This document shows positions 33,710 through 44,389 of a stretch of 64,000 nucleotides of DNA, piece after piece; positions within the stretch are counted from its first letter, which is position 1, and the number at the start of each line of letters is the position of its first letter. Source of the DNA: Paragorgia papillata (Eukaryota > Cnidaria > Anthozoa > Scleralcyonacea > Coralliidae). The notes beneath the pieces were generated by a model that was not told where the DNA came from, did no database searches, and saw only the letters and a list, made by a program, of their open reading frames with translations. The position numbers and the translations under genes were made by a program. The stretch lies in NCBI GenBank assembly GCA_035771165.1, contig JAWNZC010000322.1, forward strand, positions 4,928,001 to 4,992,000. Direction: 5' to 3'.

Positions 33710-34904
33710 TAGCCTGCGTAGCAGGCGTTCTGTTCTGGGGGAAAGGGTTGAGAGGGGCAGCGGAAAGAGGCTTGAGCGCGCGCGGTGGAGCGCGCGGGAG
33801 AGGCGAGAAAAAAATAAGGCGAGGCGAGAAGAAAATAGGGGGGGCGGGGGGGAAATTGGGGGGAAACGCGAAGGAACGCCTGCCAAAATCCTATTCATAA
33901 ACGAGACAATTTTTAAGTAAATATGACTGGAACTTATAATCAACACCTCAAATAACCAATGAAAAACTGTTCCGGAAATTAACGTTGATTGAGCGTGAAC
34001 ATGCCTCGCCATAGGTGTTGGTTTTTCGCGGGAATTACTAATTACAATTACTAAAGGCATAATTATCATTGTCCAGTTGAGGGATGAGCGCGCTGGGTAG
34101 TGCAACTGCTACTCCGGAGAAAATAATAAAATCGCGCTTAGGAAGACCTCAAAATGCTCCTATATACTCCGAATCAGTTCTGTCGGGTATGTCAGTGCAG
34201 TTTTCCACTGAAAAGAGTTGCCTCATTCAGGTTTAATACCGCAGATGAAATTGACGGTGAAAATGTTGTCTTACCCTCGCTTTGTCAATCTATTGGAATC
34301 GATGCTTCTCGATATCCGAACTTGTCGAATCGCGTATGTAAAAGCTGCGGTGGAAGGATGCGAAACTTCGCTAAGTATTTTATGGAACTGAAGACTGCTG
34401 TAAACAAGATGCATCCACAGTTTTCGTCGATGACAATAGTTGGTGATGAAGAGAACACTCGCGTGAAACGGCTTTTGCCAACGTCAGTTTGTTCACCAGA
34501 CCGAAGTCCTGGCCAAAGGAAGCAGATGAAATCCGCGCAATCGCATCAATCCGAAGATGAAGTTAGGAACAGACTGAGAAGTGCGAAAATAACGAAATAC
34601 AATCCTGCCTGTGTTTGGTTTGAAAGCTTTTACGGTGTGTTGACAGGTTTCATCGAGGACTCACTGAGTGTTGACGCCAATACGCATATGAACCAATGGG
34701 AATTTAACCGAAGGTTTTGGACACAAAAGTCTCGTTTATGAATAGGATTTTGGCAGGCGTTCCTTCGCCTTTCCCCCCAATTTTTACCCCGCCCCCCTAT
34801 TTTATTCTCGCCTCTCGCGCGCGCTCCACCGCGCGCGCTCAAGCCTCTTTCCGCTGCCCCTCTCAACCCTTTCCCCCAGAACAGAACGCCTGCTACGCAG
34901 GCTA
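33710..34904. mobile_element. Mutator-like element with 9-bp TSD carrying an ORF (Pack-MULE-like)
   Basis: The ends TAGCCTGCGTAGCAGGCG are exact inverted repeats extending over arms 33710-33906 and 34729-34904, which include a long GCGCGCGCGGTGG block. GTTTTGATT is repeated at 33701-33709 and 34905-34913. The 820-bp centre holds an open reading frame on the plus strand that is unlike a transposase. The layout, with long arms, a 9-bp duplication and a gene-like cargo, is that of a Pack-MULE. Confidence 0.88.
34154..34741 (+). CDS. ZAD-like zinc-binding protein inside the MULE-like element
   Basis: An open frame of 195 codons with no stop. The N-terminal 75 residues have FCRVCQCSF, a hydrophobic middle, and VCKSCGGRMRNF, matching in spacing the two Cys pairs of a ZAD-type treble-clef domain. 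The rest is Lys/Arg/Ser-rich with no recognised fold. The last two codons and the stop lie in the right terminal arm of the transposon, so the natural C-terminus is probably missing. It could be a captured host exon or an element-encoded protein. Expression is unknown. Confidence 0.55.
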   Translation: MLLYTPNQFCRVCQCSFPLKRVASFRFNTADEIDGENVVLPSLCQSIGIDASRYPNLSNRVCKSCGGRMRNFAKYFMELKTAVNKMHPQFSSMTIVGDEENTRVKRLLPTSVCSPDRSPGQRKQMKSAQSHQSEDEVRNRLRSAKITKYNPACVWFESFYGVLTGFIEDSLSVDANTHMNQWEFNRRFWTQKSRL

Positions 34905-34913
34905 GTTTTGATT

Positions 34914-35171
34914 AAACCTTCTCAATCCAACATTCCAACTTCTCCTTTTAGACTTACTTAAGAGTAATACTCCACGCAACTCATCGGGACTGATTGAATG
35001 CGCAAACTGCAAAGATTTCAGCCAGTACTCATTTTTTGAAACGACATGCGGCTAAAAGCTGACCTGCACCAGGTTTTGAAAATAGCAACACTGCGTTTAC
35101 GTGATTATGGTAATATGATACACGCTATCTATCAAGGTTGTATTCCCTATCAGATTCGAGGTATCATCGGT
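34914..35171. other. Flank holding one arm of a distant inverted repeat
   Basis: No gene. CTAAAAGCTGACCTGCACCAGG.. at 35047-35091 recurs inverted at 38199-38246, so an inverted repeat of about 44 bp encloses the Mutator-like element between them. Confidence 0.55.
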
Positions 35172-35434
35172 TTCAAATTATGAAGCTTAACCATCTAATA
35201 AAACCATATATCCCACAAGCGGGATGTTAAACTTGAACACATAAAGGTAAAAATCCTATAGGGGTGTTGTGGTCGGGGTATGAGAGGTGGGACGTTTTTC
35301 CGGAGGGTTGTGATTAGGTTTAGGGTTTCCGGGGGGCGTGATTACCGGGGGGTGGTATGGGGGTGAGGTTTCATTTAAAAAGGTTGTCCAATCAGATGGT
35401 GGTTTTAATAGTTGGTTAAGCTTCATAATTTGAA
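35172..35434. mobile_element. MITE with about 38-bp inverted ends
   Basis: TTCAAATTATGAAGCTTAAC at 35172 is mirrored by GTTAAGCTTCATAATTTGAA ending at 35434, and pairing continues through AATAAAACCA/TGGTTTTAAT. The centre is G-rich. No target duplication was settled. Confidence 0.7.
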
Positions 35435-35882
35435 GGAAATCATAGCTCCAGATTCCGATAAACGTGGTTTATTCTCTTCGTCAAGCTCTTCGTGGTTTAT
35501 ACTCTTCGAGTTGTTCGCTGCTCCTTTGCGCACTATACTTCAGCTTGGAAACATCCCAAACGTAAGTAGAGAAAACATAACCAGCCGATAAAAGCTAAAC
35601 CGTTTAAAAAACATCTATGAGAACGCGAAAATATCCGAGTTGAAACAGAATGTGAGTGGAAACTATATCGACTCGTTGTCTTACTTAAAGATGTTTTTTT
35701 CTGCGGTTCAAATTTTATCTTGTAAGTAGAAAGTATCTAAAACGTTTCTATTTTCAATTAACTGTTTGTGATTGCCCTGCCAACAGTAACTCTTACCAAA
35801 TAATAAATTCACATATTTTTTCTGCAGAAGAAACAGTTATACTCACATCGCATGCCGAACACGTGAAGATACTTATAATTAT
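35435..35882. other. No gene recognised
   Basis: AT-rich intergenic sequence with a short local repeat of TTCTCTTCGTCAAGCTCTTCGTGG-like text around 35470-35520. Confidence 0.35.
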
Positions 35883-36084
35883 ATGTGTAACCAACCTCGT
35901 ACCCAGGGTCTTATCTCCGCTTCCTGGTTGGGGCTGGTCACGTGTCTCCCAGAACATGGGAGATAACAAACTTTTCTTGTCAGGGTCGGGTGGTTATTTT
36001 GAAAATTTGTCGCGGTACATTTACAATTGAATATCGAGGAAAGCTCATTACGCAAATTAAACACTCCATGGATATGGAGTATTA

Positions 36085-36650
36085 TTGGATTACAATTCTG
36101 AACTTCTACAATACTGGAAAGAGCAGATTCAACAAGGTGGAAATAATGGCAAATTAAGAGTCTTTAAAAAACTGAAAATAAATTTTGGCTTTGAAAAATA
36201 TCTTTCTTCAATTCGCAACTTCAAACATCGTCAAGCGGTTACAAAATTAAGAATTTCAGCTCATAAACTAACTGTTGAAACTGGTCGATACGGAAATGTT
36301 TCATACAGTGAAAGATTATGCAAACATTGTGATCTAAATGAGATTGGGAACGAACAACACCTTTTAATGTCATGCAGAAACACAAAGTTCGCCGATCTTA
36401 GAGTTAATTTTATGGAAAGTCTCTGTAAAATAAATAACTCATTTTCTAAATTTAGCTATCAAGACCTTTTCATGTATGTCATTGCTATGCAAGACAAAAC
36501 AATTATGACTTTGGTAGCTAAATTAAATACTGTTTTAATGTTTTAACAAGTTTTGAAAGTTTATAGTTGAGCACGTATAGTCTAGTTTATATGTTATATG
36601 TATGTATCTTATATACCAAATCTGGTATTTATGTTGTTTGAATAAAGATA
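36085..36650 (+). pseudogene. LINE ORF2 C-terminal fragment
   Basis: The 153-codon frame ending at 36546 has KLRISAHKLTVETGRYGNVS, then RLCKHCDLNEIGNEQHLLMSC, a Cys/His block found at the C-terminus of many LINE ORF2 proteins. An AT-rich 3' UTR ends near TTGAATAAAGATAAAG at about 36640-36655. The reverse transcriptase and endonuclease are missing. It is nested in the Mutator-like element. Confidence 0.8.
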
Positions 36651-37453
36651 AAGATCTCATCAGCGATCTGATATTAGCAGCCTGAAGATTTTAAATTTTA
36701 CAGTAAGCGGATTTAAATTTCCTTACAATCAACTGAATCAAGACTATGCGAAATTCACAAATTATTTTGGTTGACAATCGTTTGAACCTTCATTCGAAAG
36801 AAAGTGTGGAAATTATCTCACTGCATCTCTGGCAACGGCCAACGCTCGCGGAATTCATAATAGAGACTCAACACCTTGGGCTTGCAGCTGTCAACAAGGC
36901 TTTACATTCTTATTCTGTGCTTTAGAAATTCCAAGATGTTAGTTCATCACATTTACTATTTCTTTAATTTCTACATCGCATACAAGAATTTCATGCCGTT
37001 TCGTGCAGCGGCGGGTCGGTGTATTAAAGCACGATTAAAGTAGGCACTTATACTTGAACTATATTGCTGATTTTTAAACTGAGCCAACCTTATTTAATAA
37101 CATTCATCATAATTCATCAAGGAGCCACAAGCTCATGTTGTCAACTGTTAATTGCTAGCCTCAATTTCACTAAAGTTGTCTACCTATCAGTATCGCGTTT
37201 TACTTACTATATTGTTAACATTTTACAGTATTATATCGCACGCTGAACGTTGCTTGTTCAATGTTCTTCCTGTCACTGTATTTTACAGAATTACAGCCAA
37301 AAACTTACCACTGAACCAGCGCGAATGTTATACCGTTCTATGTTTCCTAAATTATGGAAAATACTTCGTTATAAACGTTAAATTCCGAAAGATCCAAATT
37401 ATTGCATGCCAACCGTTCAACACTTCAACTGAGTTCAATATATTTTAATAAAT

Positions 37454-37663
37454 ATGTTTACTTCTAAATGTTCATATAGTTTACTGATATTGTCTTTGTT
37501 TTTTAGGCAACCGTTTCGTATAAACGCAAACAGTCAGACGGCGCGCAACGAAACGCTTGAAAACATTGACAGTTGGCACATAAAAAACAACAAAGGCAAA
37601 GCGGCGGGACACAAAGTGACTAACGAAAAATTGGCGGTGTTTCAGGTAGACTTCGACGAATAA
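37454..37663 (+). other. Exon-like ORF inside the MULE-like element
   Basis: A pyrimidine-rich TTGTCTTTGTTTTTTAG acceptor ends at 37506 and is followed by an open stretch of about 52 codons ending VFQVDFDE and a stop at 37663. The composition is polar and protein-like, but no family is recognised. It may be a captured last exon. Low confidence. Confidence 0.3.
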
Positions 37664-37861
37664 AACCCACTAATCAACCGGATAGATTTACACGTATTTT
37701 ACTATTTTAAAAAGCCAATCGAGACATAGAGGCCTTCGAGTTCAGGACGGCGACTTCTGTTTCTACTACAGTTTACAGCATCGCACAACACTGAGTAAAC
37801 TGACGTAAATAAACATCGATTTGGGCATGCAGTCTGAGTCTGGCTTTCTTGACAGTTATAA

Positions 37862-38105
37862 AACGTACACCTTGTCTTGTCAGAATAAAATAAAAACTGA
37901 ATACGAAAAGACAATGTTTTTATAATGGTATAAAAACATTGTCTTTTCGTGTTCAGTTTAGCCACGTTAGGGTTGGGGCTGGTCACGTGTTTCGAGGGCA
38001 AAAATATAACTTACTGGGGGTGGGTTATTTAGAAACGTGGCTAAACTGAACACGAAAAGACAATGTTTTTATAATGGATTTATTTTATTCTGACAAGACA
38101 AGTAC
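37862..38105. repeat. Inverted repeat, about 70-bp arms
   Basis: TTGTCTTGTCAGAATAAAAT and CGAAAAGACAATGTTTTTAT at 37870-37927 recur inverted at 38050-38105, with another copy of the AAAAACATTGTCTTTTCGTG block at 37932-37956. It would fold into a branched hairpin. Confidence 0.7.
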
Positions 38106-38389
38106 AAGTCTTTTCGCAGCGCGTGGGCGTGGGCGGGGGAGCGGAGATAAGACCCTGGGTACGAGGTTGATGTGTAACATGAGCCCCGTTGCGCTTCAGC
38201 TGTGTTGCTATTTTTAGCCTGGTGCAAGTCAGCTTTTAGCTGCATGTGGCGAAATGAGCGCCGCCATATTATTGCTTCGTTGTCAAAAGGAGCGCTTTCA
38301 CTTGCTAGTTAAACTCGAAATATTGCTCGCTATACCTCGTGTTTGGCACCAAAATACTCGTCGAAGGCTTCTCTTTTCATTTCTATAGT

Positions 38390-38531
38390 CGTTGCCTAGA
38401 TACCCCATGAGCCCGCGGCTTTTTTGGCCGGTGATCACACGAGACACATTACGGCGGGAGGAAAACCGAAGAACCCGGCGAAAAACCCTCGGAGCATAGG
38501 AGACAAACAAGAATGACTGTGTCGGTTCAAA
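38390..38531 (-). repeat. SINE-like fragment, minus strand
   Basis: GGGAGGAAAACCGAAGAACCCGG and CTCGGAGCATAGGAGACAAACAAG (38456-38505) match, in reverse, the body of the 5S-derived SINE at 16.2 kb. The 5S-like head is not visible. Confidence 0.55.
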
Positions 38532-38533
38532 TA

Positions 38534-38958
38534 CAGTAAACACCCACGTGTAAGAACCTAGATTTTTTCAAGTCTGCCAAAATAGGTTCTTATATTTTGG
38601 GGTAATTACTGACAATTTAGGCAAAATAGGTTCTTAATAGGTTCTTAAAATTTCTTTAAGGGAAATGCTATTGTTATATGACCAGATATATAAACCACTT
38701 TGTTATAGAGAGATTATACTGTATGTATGTAATTTCTGTAATGATATTTTTATGGAAGGGCCAAATATATAGCAAATTTATATGTTATAGTCCCACATTT
38801 TGGCTACAGCACTGTTTCATTATTCAGAGTGACTCTTCATATAAGAACCTTGTGGCTTTGGTTGGCTAAACAGGTTCTTATATTTTGGGGTATTAAAATC
38901 CAAAATTTCTGCCTACAGGTTCTTAAATCACTAGGTTCTTACACGCGGGTGTTTACTG
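38534..38958. mobile_element. Mariner-like MITE, TA target
   Basis: The ends CAGTAAACACCCACGTG and the inverse with CGCGGG form about 32-bp TIRs that include TGTAAGAACCTAG. TA flanks both sides (38532-38533 and 38959-38960). AGGTTCTTATATTTTGGGGTA is repeated inside at about 38583 and 38871. It is non-coding. TA plus CAGT ends fit the Tc1/mariner group. Confidence 0.85.
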
Positions 38959-38960
38959 TA

Positions 38961-39639
38961 TATTATATTTATATATAAATTCAAATCAATATTAAGGGTC
39001 GCTGTCTACAATATATACGAAGTCAGAGTGTTTCAGACAAGGAAATCATTTTTACAGTCCATTTGCCGACAAATGCTTCGGCACGGCAGATCCCATGCGG
39101 TTTCGTGGAGATTTTAAATGCATTTCTGAGTGATTTCTCTTCGAAAGAACCGGATTTAGAGTTAAAACCAATTGCCAGCAAGTTGAAGAACGGCTAAGAA
39201 AGTTATGTAGTGAAATTAAAGCAAAGTTCGTCGGCAAGAATGTCACAAGCTACCGAAAGCTTTGCCTGATGGAATCATATTGTTTCCTTGTCCTTGGGGA
39301 ACGCAAACGTTCGAAGAGGATAATTGGGACGTTTAAGGGATATACGCGATGACCGCTGACCGACAGACGCGCTCGCTCAAATGTCTTTTAATTAAATGAA
39401 TCACCTAAACCATGCCTAAACAGCATGGGGTTTTCATCAAGGTGCAAACATAAATTTAACAGTCACTATTACAGGTATACTTAAGAATTTTGACGTAACT
39501 GACAACACTAACAAATAAAACTTCTAGTGTTTAAAATGTGATTCGAAGGACCGGAACTTGCGAATGTAATGATGGACAGAGGCATCTGGACTAATTGAAC
39601 GACTTCATAAACACTGTCACATCACCTGCCCGGCCTCAT
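38961..39639. other. No gene recognised
   Basis: No supported feature. An antisense stretch near 39052-39246 is open by chance. Confidence 0.35.
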
Positions 39640-39812
39640 GCTGAAGTCGGATGAACTAAGAGAGATAAATAAAAAAGTTTCAATTTCGTTTTGTAAAGGT
39701 TTCCGGTGATCATCTAGAATTTCTTTAGCAGCTTTGTTCTGTAAAATCTGAAGGGGGTCGTTCAAGTGAGTGATTAGTGATTGAAAAGAACACCACGCAG
39801 CCGCCAATCATA
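39640..39812 (-). pseudogene. LINE reverse transcriptase C-terminal fragment
   Basis: The minus strand reads LITHLNDPLQILQNKAAKEIL, close to the LQ.LQN+AA+ block that follows the RT in CR1/jockey-like LINEs. Only about 50 codons remain. It lies just upstream of the TRIM-like gene and overlaps the region where its promoter should be. Confidence 0.65.
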
Positions 39813-39986
39813 GCGCGGGGGTGGATTATGGTAACCAAACATATATGCAATGCATGTGATTGCATTACCGATAACTTGATGACAGTGCATATCTTCAACT
39901 TTCGTTTCAAATCACGTCTGGTTTCTTCGCAGCAGATTCAGAACAACGATCGAAATTATCGATATATTCCTGCTGAAGAGAGTACG

Positions 39987-42900
39987 ATGGCTGCTGCAGC
40001 ACCTGATGAAACTCCGGTTGCTCAGATGAAAAGGTTATTAACATGCTACATTTGTCTGGACACGTTACAAGACCCACGAACACTTGGTTGCTTCCACTCG
40101 TTTTGTAAATGTTGCTTGCAGAAGTATGTGAAAGGCCAACGTGAAAAGGCGGAAGGAAAGGTTATTGAAGCATTCGACTGTCCAGTGTGTAGGACAGAAT
40201 TTTCTTTAAAGCAAGGAGAGCAAGTTGAAGGGATTCTACCAAACCATTTAATCAACGATGTGCTCAAAGTCCTTGAGATACAACCTTGTGCAAAGGAACT
40301 GTCATGTTTCTCTTGTAGATCACCGAAGCCTGATGTTAGTAATACAACATGTGATCACAGTTTGTGCAGCAAATGTTTTACCGCCCACAACAACTGGCCT
40401 GGCTTCAACGAACGTGTTGTATCGACCATGGACGAGTTGGCTAAACCAGAAAATCAAGCCAAAGCCAGAAGCAAGCCACGCTGTCTGAAACACGAGAGCA
40501 AAACCCTCAAGTTTTATTGCGAAACTTGCAAGGAACTCGTCTGTAGATATTGCATGGATTTTAGCCATGTACGGCCAGATCATTTGTGTTTTCCAATAGC
40601 AGAAGTAGCTGAGAAGCACATTGAAACGTTGAGGGCGCCCTGTGCCATTCTAGATGAACAACTCAAGGAAGGAAACACAGTGTTGCAGAAAATAGAAAAT
40701 AACACAGAGTCATCTACTGTAAAGAATGGTGACCAAGTAACTGGTAAGAGAGTTCCATTTCCTGCAGACATTGCTGGCCAAGTGACTGGTAAGAAAACCC
40801 CATCTACTGCAGAACATGGCGACCAAGAGACTTGTAAGAGAGCTCCATCTACTACAGAGAATGGTAACGAAGCGACTGGTAAGAGAGGCCTATCTACTAC
40901 AGAGAATTGTGACCAACCCACTTGTAAGAAAGCCCCATCTACTGCACAAAATGGTGACCAAGCGACTAGTGAGATAGCCCCATCTACTACACAAAATGGT
41001 GATCAACGGACAGGTAAAAGAGCACTATCTACCACAGACAATGGTGACCAACCAACTGGTAAGAAAGCCCCATCTACTGCAGAACATGGTGACCAACCGA
41101 CTGGTAAGAAAGCCCCTGCTACTACAACAGAACATGGTGACCAACCAACTGGTAAAAGAGCACCATCTACCACAGAAAATAGTGGCCAACCAACTGGTAT
41201 TACAGCCCCATATACTGCAGACAATGGTGACCAACCAACTAGTATGAAAACCCCATCTACTACAGAAAATGGTAACCAACCAACTAGTAAGAAAACCCCA
41301 TATACTACAGAAAATGGTGACCAAGTGACTGGTGAGAAAGCCCCATCTACTGCAAGCAATGGTGACCAAGCAACTGATAAGAGAGCGGTCTCATCTACCA
41401 CAGAACATGGTGACCAACCGGCTGGTATTAGAGCACCATCTACTACACAAAATGATGATCAACGGACAGGTAAAAGAGCACTATCTACCACAGACAATGG
41501 TGACCAACCAACTGGTAAGAAAGCCCCATCTACTGCAGAACATGGTGACCAACCGACTGGTAAGAAAGCCCCTGCTACTACAACAGAACATGGTGACCAA
41601 CCAACTGGTAAAAGAGCACCATCTACCACAGAAAATAGTGGCCAACCAACTGGTATTACAGCCCCATATACTGCAGACAATGGTGACCAACCAACTAGTA
41701 TGAAAACCCCATCTACTACAGAAAATGGTAACCAACCAACTAGTAAGAAAACCCCATATACTACAGAAAATGGTGACCAAGTGACTGGTGAGAAAGCCCC
41801 ATCTACTGCAAGCAATGGTGACCAAGCGACTGATAAGAGAGCGGTCTCATCTACCACAGAACATGGTGACCAACCGGCTGGTATTAGAGCACCATCTACT
41901 ACACAAAATGATGACCAAGCGACTGGTAAGAAAGTCCCATCTACTACAGACAAGATTGGTCAAGAAAATCGTAAAAGTGGTCCGTCTTCTGCAGAAAATA
42001 GTGACCAAGCGACTGGTAAGAAAGCCCCATCTACTACAGAGAATGGTGACCAACCGACTGGTATTAGAGCCCCATATACTTCAGAAAATGGTGACCAACT
42101 GACTGGTAAGAAAGCTCCATCTACTACAGACAAGATTGGCCAAACAAATCGTAAAAGTGGTCCGTCTACTGTAGAAAATAGTGACCAACCGATTGATAAG
42201 GTCGATAAGAGTGGCTCATCTAGTGCAGAGAATAGTCATGAAGTGACTGGTAAAGGGGCAACATCCATCACAAAGAATGGTCGGGAAACAATTGGTAACA
42301 AAGCAACATCGACCACAAGAAAAGGCTGTCGAGTTATTCGTGGACAGATCGTTGCAAAGCAATCTAAATCCATTACTAGAAATCGTGGGCAGTCTGTTCC
42401 TAAGGAACGCATACCCATCAACGGAAGTCGTCGACAAGTTGCTAAGCAACCCACACAAAACGATCGTCAACAAGTTGTTCTAAGAAACCCAAGCTCAGCC
42501 TCAAGATTGTTCAGAGCAAGACCACTTCCAGTAGAGGAAACAGGACGAAGAAATTTTATCAGCCTTTCACACATGCCTACAACACCTGTGGAGAGGGGTT
42601 ACTATCATAAGTATTGGTTGCTAGTTCTCACAATTGCCAGCTTGTTGAAACGTGGCAACAATGTGGCTAGGTTTAAAAAGTGGGCAAGACAGTTCCATGT
42701 GAGAATAGATAAAGACGTCGTTGGTATATTATTAGAGCTCGACCAACGGCAAGTCATCAGCGCATTGGACTTTGGACCCTTGAAGACATTCTTGGGAAGA
42801 ATCGGAAGAAGAGATCTTCTCCAGTTGATTGATCAGTTTCTGTTGGGCAATTATTCCATGCTGTACAATGGTAATCTTAATAGAGTCTTTGAAAATAGGG

Positions 42901-44389
42901 ATGACCAACAAGGTAAATATTTAAAATAGTGTTCATTTACTTAGGAAAAAGTACTTTGATATTTACTTAATTATATACTACAGCCGATAAGATTTTTGCT
43001 TAGGGGACACCACTCTTTCATTGTTTTAGCCCGCAGTCACTGCGAGTTGTACTTGCTTAAGGTGGCTCCATGCAGTTTCTTAAAAAATGGAAAATACAAG
43101 TTTGAGAGTCCAAAACACTAGCTTCATTAAACAATTCGGAAAAAGAATAAAACTAAATGTTATGCATAGTTAAAGAGTCTGACAATCAAAAACTGTTACC
43201 AAATAAATAACAAATAACAATCGAAAAAAACTTTGGTGACCCCCAATTTTTTTTTCATTAAAACTTTTCTTTGAAGTATGAGTAATCAATTGGCCGAGTT
43301 TAAAAAAATTCTGTAGAACGAGTAATTTTTTTTCCAGAAAAATCATGTTTGTTAATTTTTTAAAAATTTCGTTCTACAGAATTTTTTTAAAATCGGCCTA
43401 TTGATTACTCATACTTAAAGAAAAGTTTTAATGAAAAAAAAATTGGGGGTCACCAAACTCTTTTTCGAATTAAATTAGTTTGAAGGTTAATTGGCAGCCA
43501 TTTTGAAAAGTCATTGTTGCCATAGCAACAACTGTTGCTATTTATTTGGTAACAGTTTTTTAGTTTTGGAATTAGGTATCCGTTGTCGATCCCGTAAAGT
43601 AAGTATTATATTATAAGACGAAATCAATGATTGAGTTAACATAACTTATATAGTGACTGAGTATTATTAGTTGCCGTGAGTTTGTACGGCTTCAACAGTA
43701 GACCATTAATGGTCTCTTGTTTTAAGGGATGAGAATTGGGGTGTAAGGATTGGGGTGTAAGGATTGGGGTATATGCATGAGTCCAATAATGGTCTCTGTG
43801 TACAGAAGCATGGAAAGCTACAGAAAGGGTGGGGAGGCGAATTTTCTCCCCATACTTTAATGACGATGCGATATTGTTGCAGTGTGAAATAGAATGCTAT
43901 TCACACTGCATAAATTAGAGCATCGCATATAAAGGATACAAACTGTGAATAAATTGTCAGTCAAGTACAGCGGTGTAGGCTACATAGTGTGTGATACAGC
44001 CCAGTATTATTGGAAGATTTATCGTGATTCCTGATAGTTGATGCTCATTTATCGTGAAAAGGACTTCCCACCCACCCAATTCTGAACATTTGCACTGCAG
44101 CCCTTGTCGTATCGCCGAATTTTCTCCCCATACCTTATAATAGCGATGCGATATTGTTGCAGTGTGAAATAGAATATATACTTTATGGGAAATTAGCGAT
44201 TAAATTTCCCCTTTGCCTCGGGAAGATTTGTAAAAGTCCGAGGGCCGCACAAACCTTCGGGAAATTTAATCGCTATTAATTTCCCTCAAGTCATGTTATT
44301 ACTTATAATAAATTTGTGTTCAAGCAGTAATAACCTATTTTCTTTATATGCTTACATCTTTAGATATTTCCCCAGCTGCAGAGCTATAG
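39987..44389 (+). CDS. TRIM-like RING/B-box protein with disordered repeats and death-effector-like domain
   Basis: Main exon 39987-42912, phase-1 donor AAG|GTAAAT, and a candidate last exon 44364-44389 (acceptor TTACATCTTTAG) giving 983 residues. The ATG at 39987 is chosen because it aligns with the start of the paralogue at 54,663; the frame is open further upstream by chance. A C3HC4 RING spans 20-68 (Cys20, 23, 35, His37, Cys40, 43, 65, 68). B-box 1 starts at 107 and has lost one Cys relative to the paralogue. B-box 2 is at about 165-205. Only a short piece of coiled coil remains. Residues about 245-790 are 16-18-residue repeats of the type PSTTENGDQPTGKKA. Residues 872-955 (YYHKYWLLVL to FLLG) read like a death-effector domain with the RxDL motif in IGRRDLLQLI. 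It is probably a ubiquitin ligase with an interaction domain; this role is inferred. Confidence 0.85.
40722..42330 (+). repeat. Coding minisatellite with a 456-bp recent duplication
   Basis: Units of 48-54 bp follow the pattern AATGGTGACCAACCAACTGG and encode Thr/Ser/Pro/Gly/Lys/Asp-rich peptides. A block at about 41000-41455 is repeated at 41456-41911, nearly base for base, and adds 152 residues. All period lengths are multiples of three, so the frame is kept, and the other frames are also open. Copy number probably varies between individuals. Confidence 0.93.
42913..44363 (+). other. Predicted intron of the TRIM-like gene, with repeats
   Basis: It runs from the GTAAAT donor to the TTTAG acceptor. 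It contains a large inverted repeat at about 43180-43560, whose arms include CCCAATTTTTTTTTCATTAA and GTTACCAAATAAATA. It also has repeats of ATGCGATATTGTTGCAGTGTG at 43866 and 44145, and a hairpin with GGGAAATTTAATCGCTA at 44187-44285. Additional small exons could be hidden here. Confidence 0.5.

Larger units (their letters stand above)
35892..38169. mobile_element. 2.3-kb Mutator-like element, 9-bp TSD ATGTGTAAC
   Basis: The ends CAACCTCGTACCCAGGG and the exact inverse continue through GTCTTATCTCCGC. ATGTGTAAC is repeated at 35883-35891 and 38170-38178. The inside holds a LINE 3' end (36085-36650), an exon-like stretch (37500-37663) and an inverted repeat (37862-37930 against 38030-38105). 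A direct repeat of GGTTGGGGCTGGTCACGTGT lies near each end. No transposase is seen. Confidence 0.88.

Noticed and set aside
39777..39986. Upstream Met start for the long TRIM-like gene
   Set aside because: The upstream 70 codons have no counterpart in the paralogue and overlap a LINE fragment on the other strand. The Met at 39987 aligns with the paralogue start.
41003..41953. Long antisense reading frames (132, 164 and 114 codons)
   Set aside because: They are shadows of the coding repeat, whose period is a multiple of three, so all frames stay open.
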